A stretch of DNA of 64,000 bases from an uncultured Kiritimatiellota bacterium (lineage in GTDB: Bacteria > Verrucomicrobiota > Kiritimatiellia > RFP12 > UBA1067). Position 1 is the stretch's first letter. Every line of letters starts with the position of its first letter. This document shows, piece after piece, positions 44,453 through 53,106 of this stretch. The stretch is from contig CAKTUI010000008.1 of the NCBI GenBank assembly GCA_934621385.1, forward strand, positions 3,982 to 67,981. Direction: 5' to 3'. Below the pieces are notes generated by a model. That model was not told the DNA's origin. It searched no databases and saw nothing but the letters and a program-made list of their open reading frames with translations. A program made the position numbers and the translations under genes.

Positions 44453-44977
44453 TTACACCTCCGCCACCCACGCTGGAATTGAATATGATTGCCCTGTTGT
44501 GGCAAGTAATTGCAAGGCCGCACCTATCCTATGATTCCCATCCAAGACATGGAATCGTCCCATTACAGGATAAACAGCGACAGGGAGCTGATAGGTCCCG
44601 CTACGCTGAAGAATGGCGATGTGGTATTCCGTACTCTTTCTACAATAGTCATAATCGTATGTAGGATGTCTAAAGAATAACGTACCGTTATAATTTTGAA
44701 GCAGCCCATCGATGTCCGCTAAAGATTGTTGGGTTATATTGAATATGCTTGGTATGAATGATGCAGTTCGCCATTTACAGGACGATTGCTCATGTAAGGA
44801 CACTACAGAGAATATTCTATGCCAGGGCGTGTTGTATGTGAAATCCATGCATGAGTGAAATGGCCAATTGCCCATGTCGTTAATGAGAGCCCTTATATAC
44901 ATATCGAACAACTGGTCTGGCATCCTTGAAAAGATGCCGCGCGCAACTGCTATATGCCGTTCTAAATGGTTGTCCAT
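44453..44977 (-). CDS. ParB/sulfiredoxin-fold-like small protein
   Basis: 174 aa. A C-terminal motif LDGNHRIGAALQLL has the form of the phosphate-binding box of ParB/Srx-fold proteins ((D/E)GxHRxxA). DndB of phosphorothioation systems and other modification proteins have ParB-like folds, but the similarity here rests on that one motif. The rest (RTASFIPSIFNITQQSLADI and the Tyr/His-rich TYDYDYCRKSTEYH) is unassigned. It lies 17 bases after the zinc-ribbon gene and five before the next. Confidence 0.5.
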   Translation of the reverse strand: MDNHLERHIAVARGIFSRMPDQLFDMYIRALINDMGNWPFHSCMDFTYNTPWHRIFSVVSLHEQSSCKWRTASFIPSIFNITQQSLADIDGLLQNYNGTLFFRHPTYDYDYCRKSTEYHIAILQRSGTYQLPVAVYPVMGRFHVLDGNHRIGAALQLLATTGQSYSIPAWVAEV

Positions 44978-44994
44978 TACAAGTTCCCAATTAT

Positions 44995-45198
44995 TTATAT
45001 GAACAGCTTGCAGCCTTGGGCCTTGAACTCTTCAATTTTTGCGAGGAGGTCTTCAACGGTCACACCAAGGTTCTCGGCGAGACACGGGAGGCAAAAGAAC
45101 TTGGAAACATTCTCGCCAAGTAGTTTCTTGTTCAGACCGACGGCATCCCTGTCGGCCTCTCCTCCACATCCGAAGCATCTCTCTACTCGTTGTGGCAC
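44995..45198 (-). CDS. 67-aa zinc-ribbon protein
   Basis: Begins at GTG 45198 with GGAGG seven bases upstream, which, with conserved layout, makes it a real gene. Cys pairs CFGCGG and CLPC (residues about 8-11 and 36-39) should bind one zinc; the C-terminal half is an amphipathic helix (VTVEDLLAKIEEFKAQG) ending in CKLFI. Similar tiny zinc-ribbon proteins of unknown function exist in Firmicutes and others. It follows brxL by two bases. Confidence 0.75.
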   Translation of the reverse strand: MPQRVERCFGCGGEADRDAVGLNKKLLGENVSKFFCLPCLAENLGVTVEDLLAKIEEFKAQGCKLFI

Positions 45199-45200
45199 TC

Positions 45201-46688
45201 TTACGCCTCCTTCCGTATCTTGAGAGCCGGCAGATCTTTTCCCCTGTATTGCTCGTTCATAAGGCCCATCTGGTAGCGGATGGTATAACGCATCTTCATC
45301 GCCGGTCTAAAGCAATAACGCACAAAATCCTTCTCGGAGATGTCCGCCGGGGTGCGGACATTCGGGAATAGCAATTTTATAAATGCCGTTGAAATGCGTT
45401 TGACCGCTTCAGTGTCGCGCTCGTCTGACCCGGACGGCACGTCAATCAATTCGTCAACAACGTGTCTATAGGAGCTATCGTCACGTAGCTGATGCAGAAT
45501 CGCCGTAAAATACTCGGAGTTCAAAGCCCATCCGTCGATTTTGAGCGTACTGTTCATGCGTGGGATATTCCATCCCTTAATAAAGCCGTGGAAGCGGTCA
45601 ATCATCGCGGCATCTTGAAACAGTTTAGGTAGATTAGCAAACATATAGGCATAACCATCCTGCTTCATAATTTCAGGTGCGATGTTGCCGCACAAGACAA
45701 ATCCGGAGTCCGCAGAGCTGGAGTAATTGCCAACCGAGAACGTCCCTTGCTCCAGATATCCCTGCATTACGCTCCCCATGCCATCCTCAAAGATCGTCTT
45801 TTGAATTTCATCCAAGACGATAAAGTCGTTTTGTCCGACGAGTCCAGACTCACGGCGTCCTGCATCATAGAAAAGTTTTGCGCGGGTCATCTTGTCGCTG
45901 GTGGAAAGCCAGCCATAGCGACTCACTTGCCCGAACAAGTAGGATTTTCCCGTCCCCATCGGAGCAAGCTCCATCAAATTGAGGCGTTTTTCCGCAAATG
46001 GCAGCACTCGCGAAAGCATGGTCAATTTCATTATTTGCAGATCAGGAAGTTCTGCGTTCTCCGCTTTCGCAGCATCATACCCCTCTGCCTTATAGTCAAC
46101 CGCTCCGAGAATAATGTCAATCCATTCTTGGATCGAAAATTCATTACGTACGTCTTTGTAATAGTTCAAATCAATGTCATACGGGCAGAAGTCCCGGAAT
46201 GAGAGAAGCCTTATCTTACCGGGCATTTTAGGACGCGCCGTATCATCCGGCGGACGATATCCAAGCTCCAGCATTCCCCACGTCTCATGCCCAGATGCCA
46301 ACTTGCCTCTGCACTTGTCCCAGACATCAGCATCAATCATCGTCTCGCGATTCCGAAGACCAAAATCAGGCAAAGAGAAAGTCACTTCTCCAGTGACAAC
46401 GTCTATGTTTACAACAATCTTAGCGAGTAGCTTGACGTGCTCAAAGCCAACCACGATTCTGTCTTTGATGCGCGTCCAGTCATCGTGTTTTGGTATGAAT
46501 TCGTGGACAAAAGAAAGCATTTCTCCTGCGTCGAACACGCCGTCCGCATTCTCGAACCTTTGCAATAGCCAGTCGCGCATAAACGACGGCAACCCTATCG
46601 TCTTGAAGAGACTTGTCTGCGTCAAGTCCTTGAACACTGCCATCGACTCGAAGCACTTACGAAGTTTATCTGTGGTTTCCTGTGTCAT
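45201..46688 (-). CDS. brxL: BREX protein BrxL-like AAA+ ATPase (short form)
   Basis: 495 aa. Core of type 1 and type 4 BREX; BrxL is a DNA-binding AAA+ ring. The N-terminal region (TSLFKTIGLPSFMRDWLLQR) and the ATPase core fit: Walker A ELAPMGTGKSY (residues 240-250), Walker B FIVLDEIQKT, and FVLCGNI as sensor. E. coli BrxL is about 680 aa with a Lon-like C-terminal domain; here that domain is essentially absent after the ATPase. ATG 46688 follows AAGGAGG. Preceded by pglZ with a short gap. Confidence 0.88.
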   Translation of the reverse strand: MTQETTDKLRKCFESMAVFKDLTQTSLFKTIGLPSFMRDWLLQRFENADGVFDAGEMLSFVHEFIPKHDDWTRIKDRIVVGFEHVKLLAKIVVNIDVVTGEVTFSLPDFGLRNRETMIDADVWDKCRGKLASGHETWGMLELGYRPPDDTARPKMPGKIRLLSFRDFCPYDIDLNYYKDVRNEFSIQEWIDIILGAVDYKAEGYDAAKAENAELPDLQIMKLTMLSRVLPFAEKRLNLMELAPMGTGKSYLFGQVSRYGWLSTSDKMTRAKLFYDAGRRESGLVGQNDFIVLDEIQKTIFEDGMGSVMQGYLEQGTFSVGNYSSSADSGFVLCGNIAPEIMKQDGYAYMFANLPKLFQDAAMIDRFHGFIKGWNIPRMNSTLKIDGWALNSEYFTAILHQLRDDSSYRHVVDELIDVPSGSDERDTEAVKRISTAFIKLLFPNVRTPADISEKDFVRYCFRPAMKMRYTIRYQMGLMNEQYRGKDLPALKIRKEA

Positions 46689-46707
46689 CTTAAGATACCT
46701 CCTTCAA

Positions 46708-48882
46708 TCAAAAGAAATCGTCCTTTTTAATTTGTGCGCCACCGCTCTTCACCACGAAACGCACATCGTTGATTTTTGTATTCCCGTCATAAACAACCGC
46801 AACATGGTCACCTGCAGAAGGCTTGGGGATTCGGACAGTGTAGCGTCCCGTTTCATTGCCGTCGGCAATCGCTGCATAGCTGATTCCATCGAATCTGACA
46901 GAAGGCGACATCAATGTTGAGGCGCAGAACAGCTGAAGAGTTATTTCCGTATCGCGGAATGTTACCTTGAATTCGTCTTCCACAAGGCGTACATGAACAT
47001 TCTTGTCGAGCAATTCAAATTCTATGACCGGCACTACCATTTCCTCCAATGTAGCACCTCCGTGGATTTCAACATCGCCTTTCCTGCCGCCTTTGAAACG
47101 GTCGTATCCAGCAAGAACGTGCCATTTCTCGTCATCACTTTCCGTAACACAAGCCGGAAGGACGCCATCGAACTCGCTTTTCCGACAGCATCTTCCACCA
47201 TGTTTTCCTTTCTCCGGCAATTCCCACACCGTTTCAGACTTGGAAATCACAGCAAGGCGAGTCGCTCCGTGATCGCTTGTGAGAACAACCTTGCTGCCGG
47301 GCTTCTTGCGAAGTCGCATTGCTATTGCATTTATAGACTCCTCGACAACTATCAATTCATGCGGCAGTTCCGTGGCTGCACCAGTTGACGGCTCGTCGTA
47401 TTTCTCAAAGTCACCATGCTTTATCTTGTCTAGTCTGGATACAGGAGGCATCTTTTCGCCCTGCCATTCATCATAGAAAGAGCGATTGACGCTAGTTATG
47501 GAAGGTAATTTCGCCCTGGCAGGCGTGACTTTCAATTTAAGGCCAAGGCGCTCTGCGGCAGATTGAATAAAGCCAAGGAATTCACAGCCGAGAGCGTCTA
47601 TCCAGCAAAGAGCAACGCCATTGGTGCCAATACTTTCAAGAACGGACTCGCGTGTCGGCAAAGTGAACTGCGGACGGTCTTCGGCAAAATCACGAGCAGC
47701 ATCCATGAAGCTAGGCTCAATTCGCCCTAATAATTTTTGCCGTTTATAATCCTGAAAGTACTTCGCAAGCACCTCCACGAACTCACCACTCGAAAAGGAA
47801 AATCCGCGCCAGTAGTTCCACATCGCTGGGTATACATTTTCCACAGACACAGGAACCTCTCCTGCGTCCACAATCAGCCGTGTTATCTCCTCGCGCTCCA
47901 CCTCTGTGCAGTCCGTCATGTAGCGGATGCGTTCCGATGGATTGGCAATCCGTCGTGATTCGCGGATGTACTCAGTCACATCAGCCTTGTCAAATTGCGG
48001 AACAATCTTTTTCCTTGCATCATAGAGCCGAGCAAAACGACCATCGTCAACTGAAACATCAAGGATTGCGCAGAGAAGATTTCTGTGCCACTCTGAATAT
48101 TGCCTGGTTTTCGATATGGCAAATGCAATATACTGGTCGTCGCCAGTACCGTCTTCAAGGAATCTCAAGAGTGAATCCGGACTTGACAAGCTATCATCGC
48201 GAGCTCGCTCATCATTCAGGAATGCCGTCCATTGTTTTTCTGGGAACATTGTCTCCAGGACGGGACTTTGAGGATGCCGTTCCTTATACACTTCATATGC
48301 GGAATCAATACGGCGACACCAGTTTGTGTTTAAGGGAACAACTGTCGTTATGGCAGTTATCGAATTATCGCAACCGTCCTCAAGAATCCGCAAGAGCGCC
48401 CTAAAGCCATTTGCTTTTGCGTTCTTGATAAGGCCGTCTCGAAAAATACGTAGCGACCAATGTTTTTCGGATTTTGCGAAGGACACGCCTCTTCGGCCCA
48501 GTATTCGAGGATCGTTTCTTGACTCTTCTTCGATAAACTCATGCACGCCCCATACTGGTACGACAAGACGAAGGCTGTGCAAAGGAAGCCCAAATATCCA
48601 TTTCTTCACTTCTCTGTCGCCAGAAAGCGCAGCGTATTCGCCAATGCCAAGAAGAATCGCCTTGCCCTCCATGTGTGTAAGCGTGTCGCCAAGAGCGTCC
48701 AAGTCTGGAAGCGCATCGGATGCTCGGCAGAAATCGCTGACACGTACCTTCTCGCATGAGGAAAGCGATGTGACAAGCATTGATAGGTCTGTGGACGCAT
48801 CAAACGCCACGAAAAACGGGTTAGTCGCACCATTCCCGTTCAGATATTCCTGCGCAGCATTGACAATATCCATGATCATCAT
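46708..48882 (-). CDS. pglZ: BREX phosphatase-fold protein PglZ
   Basis: 724 aa. PglZ is the signature BREX protein, with an alkaline-phosphatase-like core; it has been linked to DNA or protein interactions and metal-dependent nuclease activity. The core shows ALCWIDALGCEFL (about 424-436) and VLTSDHGATRL (533-543), then the DVEIHGGATLEEMVVP segment typical of the PglZ end. The first 330 residues are a family-specific helical region. Its ATG overlaps the brxC stop (ATGA). Confidence 0.93.
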   Translation of the reverse strand: MMIMDIVNAAQEYLNGNGATNPFFVAFDASTDLSMLVTSLSSCEKVRVSDFCRASDALPDLDALGDTLTHMEGKAILLGIGEYAALSGDREVKKWIFGLPLHSLRLVVPVWGVHEFIEEESRNDPRILGRRGVSFAKSEKHWSLRIFRDGLIKNAKANGFRALLRILEDGCDNSITAITTVVPLNTNWCRRIDSAYEVYKERHPQSPVLETMFPEKQWTAFLNDERARDDSLSSPDSLLRFLEDGTGDDQYIAFAISKTRQYSEWHRNLLCAILDVSVDDGRFARLYDARKKIVPQFDKADVTEYIRESRRIANPSERIRYMTDCTEVEREEITRLIVDAGEVPVSVENVYPAMWNYWRGFSFSSGEFVEVLAKYFQDYKRQKLLGRIEPSFMDAARDFAEDRPQFTLPTRESVLESIGTNGVALCWIDALGCEFLGFIQSAAERLGLKLKVTPARAKLPSITSVNRSFYDEWQGEKMPPVSRLDKIKHGDFEKYDEPSTGAATELPHELIVVEESINAIAMRLRKKPGSKVVLTSDHGATRLAVISKSETVWELPEKGKHGGRCCRKSEFDGVLPACVTESDDEKWHVLAGYDRFKGGRKGDVEIHGGATLEEMVVPVIEFELLDKNVHVRLVEDEFKVTFRDTEITLQLFCASTLMSPSVRFDGISYAAIADGNETGRYTVRIPKPSAGDHVAVVYDGNTKINDVRFVVKSGGAQIKKDDFF

Positions 48883-51800
48883 TCCTTTGAAAGGATCGCA
48901 AGCCCTACATCAAGCGAATTAACGACAAGATCTACGAGGTACTGCTTTGCTTCATCCGCACTCATTGCCCTTACTTTTCCGCGCACTCTCTCAGCACAGT
49001 TCAAGTTGTATTCGCTTTCGGCAAGTTTCTGGAGCGTTGCTTCAAGACGCGGATCGACAAGCCAGCTGTCTGGGTCTGCACTCAACTTGTTCAGTCGAGA
49101 CCTAACGGACGCAAGGTCTGTCAGCACTACCGCATAGCGGCCGAGAACGCCGCGTCGGAATGCATCGTCAGCCTTTTCCCCGTCAAACCAACAAAACACT
49201 TCTGGGTGTACAGTAAAGAAATCGAGTGCCGCATCGACATTTGCAACGGACGATTCCTTGTTATTCAAAGCACCTATTGCCTTACGGACGCCGTCCAGAA
49301 GTGGCGTCCCCTCTGCCGGCACCATAGCGAGAACTGGTGTTGCAAATTGCTTCGCCCATGCCGACGGAGTTGTCGTGCCGGTTTCTTCATTCCACAGCGA
49401 TAGCAACTTTGTCCGTCCCTGTTGACTTTTAATTTCAGAGACCTTCTGGACGAGCATCTGCTCGTAGGTCGGCTTATCGGCAAGGAACGACGATTTGTCC
49501 AACCCAGTAAGATAAAGATCATCCATCTCCTGTGTGTCAAGCCCTGAAAGTTGCTCGCTGTAAGTTGCCTTGAACAAAGCAAGGCATCCTTCAAGCATAT
49601 CACGGTTGACATCACCCATATCGGTGATTTCACGGAAGAACGCATCTCGCCTGTCATTCTGTTCCAGCCGCCCCCCAGATGCAATGTCCTTTAGAAGGCC
49701 AAGGAAGGTCTTGGATTGCGGCTTAAGTGCCACAAGAGTGGCACAGGGGATACGTATCGTGCGCGTTTTATCCCGCCACGCTTCCATACACTCCCAGAAA
49801 GAATTCACCGGCGTTATGAATCCACGCTTGGACGATTCCGCAACTATGCGGTAGTCCCTCAAAAGTGCGCGTATTTCATTTTCTCCAGTCTCACGATGCC
49901 AGAGCCATGCGCCGTCAGTACCGAAACAACGACGGACATCAGCAAGAGGGTCGGAAGCGTTTATTTCTTCCGCCGTCTTTCGGAAAAGCCCATCATCAAA
50001 TTCGTCAAGCCAAGCGTTCATTGCTTTAGTGGCATTTTCCTTTGTGAACAGAGCCGAAAGCCTGGCCTCCACACCGGGATCACCTGCTGCCATGCGTCCA
50101 ATCTCGGTTGCAACGCCGGAGAGCGTGGCACCTTTCTGATTGGCCGGATTGGTGAGGAGAGTAAATTGCTCGATGTAGCGTTCCGAACCGACGGACTCAG
50201 GCAATGCCTCGAAACACCACAAGGGGTATTGGAAGTCGCGTATTCGCACGGCCAAATCATGCGCCACAATGTCTATCGAGGCATTCTCCCCAAGGTTGAA
50301 CACCGCCTTTGCAAGATCTGCGAACCGCCGCTGTTCCTCTGTCAGAACTCCGATGTATGCTTCGTGATATCTTCCGCTACCAGTGCCGAGAACCTTCTTA
50401 AAACAGGCGAGAATCGCCTCTGTCATGTTCGCCACAGTGAGAGGCGGACTTTCTCCGTCTCGGACGAAGCGATAATCCCCGCCCACATATTCTTTGAGGA
50501 GATATCCCACAAGAAAACCGTGCAACGCAGTAGGCATGAATCCAGCATCGAAGAGTGTTTCTATAATTTCGCCAAACTCGACTCTGCCTTCACCGCCAGA
50601 CTTGAATGCGTATTTGAGCTTCTGCTCTACCTTTGACTTGATCTTGGAGATTGTCTGTGTAGGCGCGACTTTCCAATAATCCACTTTGTCTTTAACAGAG
50701 CCTATAAGGGCGTTTTCTGATGCGGCATCCATCTTGCCGCCTTTCTCCCCATTCGGGAGATGCCCAAGGCCACCATACACGCCGGCGGACACCTCGGCTT
50801 TTGTCGCTTGGTTGAACTGAGTGTCTTTCAAGCCACGCTCAAACTCAAGCGCAAGTGGATACTTTTCAAGTACCGACAAACGCATCTCTTCTCCAACCTC
50901 AGAAGCCCCGTGGCAAACCACACCAGTTGCATTTCGCTTCGTCCGCACGGTAAACGCACCAGTTGCAATTTTGTCTCTCCATGCGGAAAGTATCTTCTCC
51001 GCCTCGGATAATGCATTGTTGGACTGTTGCGCGTCTTTGCGAGCATACCAATTTGCTCTGGCCTTGTATTCAGCCCACTTTGCGAAATCGCCATCATCCA
51101 ATTCCACGGAAGTCGCATCGATGAATACTACATTGCCGCTTCTCGGATCTGCGAGTGCCTTGCTTATCGCCTCTTTTGCAGCAACTGCATCCAGACTGTT
51201 CCGGCCAACCACAATCATGGCTCGCATCCTATAGTTCTTGGCATCTTGAGCCAAGAGCTGTCCAAGAATCTGCGAGAACGAATCCGGACCAGCAAGGCGT
51301 ATGTCGAATCTCTCCTCCAATGGACGCGACAGCCGAAGCACCTCTTCGCGTTGCCAATCCTTCAGCAGTTCCTTCGTCTTGGTTGTATGGAGGTAATTCT
51401 CCTTGAGTTTTTCAATTTCCTGCAAATCGCGACCACCGGTGGCCATTGGTGCCTGATAGACACGCTTCCCATTCACCTCTTCCACAAAAAGAATCTTGTC
51501 GGAGTTTGCAAGCTTGTTGGCAAGTGTTATTCCCGTGCCGCTTTCGAGACCCTCCACGCCCTCGAACGCAAGGCGAAGATTCTCCTCTGTCGCAAGAAAC
51601 TCCGGCGGATTGTTGAGTTTCTTTGCAAGCGCCTGAAATATGAGAATAGTTTTCAGAACACGCTTCTCGGCAGAAACGAGCTTGCTGGATTTGTCGGGAT
51701 ACACTTCGAGAATCGCCCTTACTTGTGCATCTAGATTGCTCTTCCCGGTTTCGCCGGTACCTCTCAGCGTCTTGCCAGTCTCGTAGAAGTAGTCCCAAAG

Positions 51801-53093
51801 CAGATCAACGCCTAGCACGTCACCGTTCTCTGGGGAATGGTTCTTTATGTACCACTTAAACGCACGGGCATCCTCTTCCGCAGCAATAAACGTGAACATA
51901 CTCCGTTGATTAGAGTCAAAAAGCGCGGCGATGTTCTTGAGAGCCAATGCGGCATATGGATGAAAAGGCAGCATAGCACGAAATACGCCCTCATCAACGT
52001 CCTTAAGCATCTTCGCAATCTTCCGCCGCGGTTCCTCCATGCGCTCGTTCAAATCGTCAGAAAGCGCATCCCACTCCTGTTTGAAAGCAGGCTTCACCTT
52101 CAGCGCATCGCCGATCAGCTCAAATGCAATGTTTTCAGGAAGGCTTATCTCCATCGTCGGCTTGAAACGGTCGACAATAATTTGTGCAGAATTGTCGTTT
52201 TCCGGCAGGAACGATGTCGTGAAATGGGTTACAATCACAAGATTGAATCTAGTCAAGCCGGAAAGTTCCGCAAGCGACTGCAATGTATCGAGCTTCGTCT
52301 TGTTGTTCTTAAAGAACGCAGAGAACTCATCCCACACAAGTATGAGATGCAGATTGTTCTTCTCTACAGTTTCGCGTATCCAGGATGCAAGGTCTTCCTT
52401 TGAGAATCGTAGCGCTGTTATACCCTTGTCCTTGGCGAGACGACGGATTTCCTTAAGCAGATCGTCCGCCATACCGCTTCCCTTTAGTGTCGCAAGCACA
52501 TCGTCCGCAGACTTGCCGGCGAAGCATCCCTTATGGCAATATGGCGATTCCTTAATAAGCGCGTTGAAATAAGCTCGTTCTGTATTGCCCTCCAACCACT
52601 TGGCAATGCCACCACGCAGGGTCGCACCCGCATCGTATGGTACGCCGGAGTCCTCCAGCGCCTTTGAAAGACTTGAAAAGACGGCCTCAACAAGGTCTTC
52701 CGGGCCGGATATTGCATCAGACCCGTGCCGAGCGGCAACAACGATTTTTCTCGCCTTCCGATGACCGGCGAGTTTCTTTTTAAGGTCGCCCTCTGCTTTG
52801 AGAGGCGCATAATCATCGAAGTATGTGTTGAAATCAACATCGCTGCAGGTCAGAAGGCTACGAAGCGTCCACGTCACCTGGCTCTTGCCTGTACCATACG
52901 CGCCATGAACCCAAATGGAGTGTTTGTCCATCTCGCTGCCGCGCGCAAGCATCTTCTCAAGACGCTTCAAAAGCGCGACGAAGGTCTTGTGGGGGTATGT
53001 CGCTTTCCATCCGTCCGGATGCGCATCAAATGTGGCCTGTGTAATCTCTGGCGGATTGTACTTAAGCTGGAAGTAATCGCTGTAGTTGGACAT
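48879..53093 (-). CDS. brxC: BREX P-loop ATPase BrxC
   Basis: 1404 aa from ATG 53093, selected because AGGAGGG is eight bases upstream; an earlier in-frame ATG (53114) overlaps brxP and lacks that. BrxC is the large cytoplasmic ATPase of BREX. Walker A is HGAYGTGKS (63-71), with IWVHGAYG typical of BrxC/PglY, and LHLILVWDEFSAFF near residue 270 provides Walker B. The rest is long helical sequence. Length is normal for the family. It links brxP and pglZ in the type 4 order. Confidence 0.92.
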   Translation of the reverse strand: MSNYSDYFQLKYNPPEITQATFDAHPDGWKATYPHKTFVALLKRLEKMLARGSEMDKHSIWVHGAYGTGKSQVTWTLRSLLTCSDVDFNTYFDDYAPLKAEGDLKKKLAGHRKARKIVVAARHGSDAISGPEDLVEAVFSSLSKALEDSGVPYDAGATLRGGIAKWLEGNTERAYFNALIKESPYCHKGCFAGKSADDVLATLKGSGMADDLLKEIRRLAKDKGITALRFSKEDLASWIRETVEKNNLHLILVWDEFSAFFKNNKTKLDTLQSLAELSGLTRFNLVIVTHFTTSFLPENDNSAQIIVDRFKPTMEISLPENIAFELIGDALKVKPAFKQEWDALSDDLNERMEEPRRKIAKMLKDVDEGVFRAMLPFHPYAALALKNIAALFDSNQRSMFTFIAAEEDARAFKWYIKNHSPENGDVLGVDLLWDYFYETGKTLRGTGETGKSNLDAQVRAILEVYPDKSSKLVSAEKRVLKTILIFQALAKKLNNPPEFLATEENLRLAFEGVEGLESGTGITLANKLANSDKILFVEEVNGKRVYQAPMATGGRDLQEIEKLKENYLHTTKTKELLKDWQREEVLRLSRPLEERFDIRLAGPDSFSQILGQLLAQDAKNYRMRAMIVVGRNSLDAVAAKEAISKALADPRSGNVVFIDATSVELDDGDFAKWAEYKARANWYARKDAQQSNNALSEAEKILSAWRDKIATGAFTVRTKRNATGVVCHGASEVGEEMRLSVLEKYPLALEFERGLKDTQFNQATKAEVSAGVYGGLGHLPNGEKGGKMDAASENALIGSVKDKVDYWKVAPTQTISKIKSKVEQKLKYAFKSGGEGRVEFGEIIETLFDAGFMPTALHGFLVGYLLKEYVGGDYRFVRDGESPPLTVANMTEAILACFKKVLGTGSGRYHEAYIGVLTEEQRRFADLAKAVFNLGENASIDIVAHDLAVRIRDFQYPLWCFEALPESVGSERYIEQFTLLTNPANQKGATLSGVATEIGRMAAGDPGVEARLSALFTKENATKAMNAWLDEFDDGLFRKTAEEINASDPLADVRRCFGTDGAWLWHRETGENEIRALLRDYRIVAESSKRGFITPVNSFWECMEAWRDKTRTIRIPCATLVALKPQSKTFLGLLKDIASGGRLEQNDRRDAFFREITDMGDVNRDMLEGCLALFKATYSEQLSGLDTQEMDDLYLTGLDKSSFLADKPTYEQMLVQKVSEIKSQQGRTKLLSLWNEETGTTTPSAWAKQFATPVLAMVPAEGTPLLDGVRKAIGALNNKESSVANVDAALDFFTVHPEVFCWFDGEKADDAFRRGVLGRYAVVLTDLASVRSRLNKLSADPDSWLVDPRLEATLQKLAESEYNLNCAERVRGKVRAMSADEAKQYLVDLVVNSLDVGLAILSKE

Positions 53094-53106
53094 TACTGTT
53101 TCCCTC

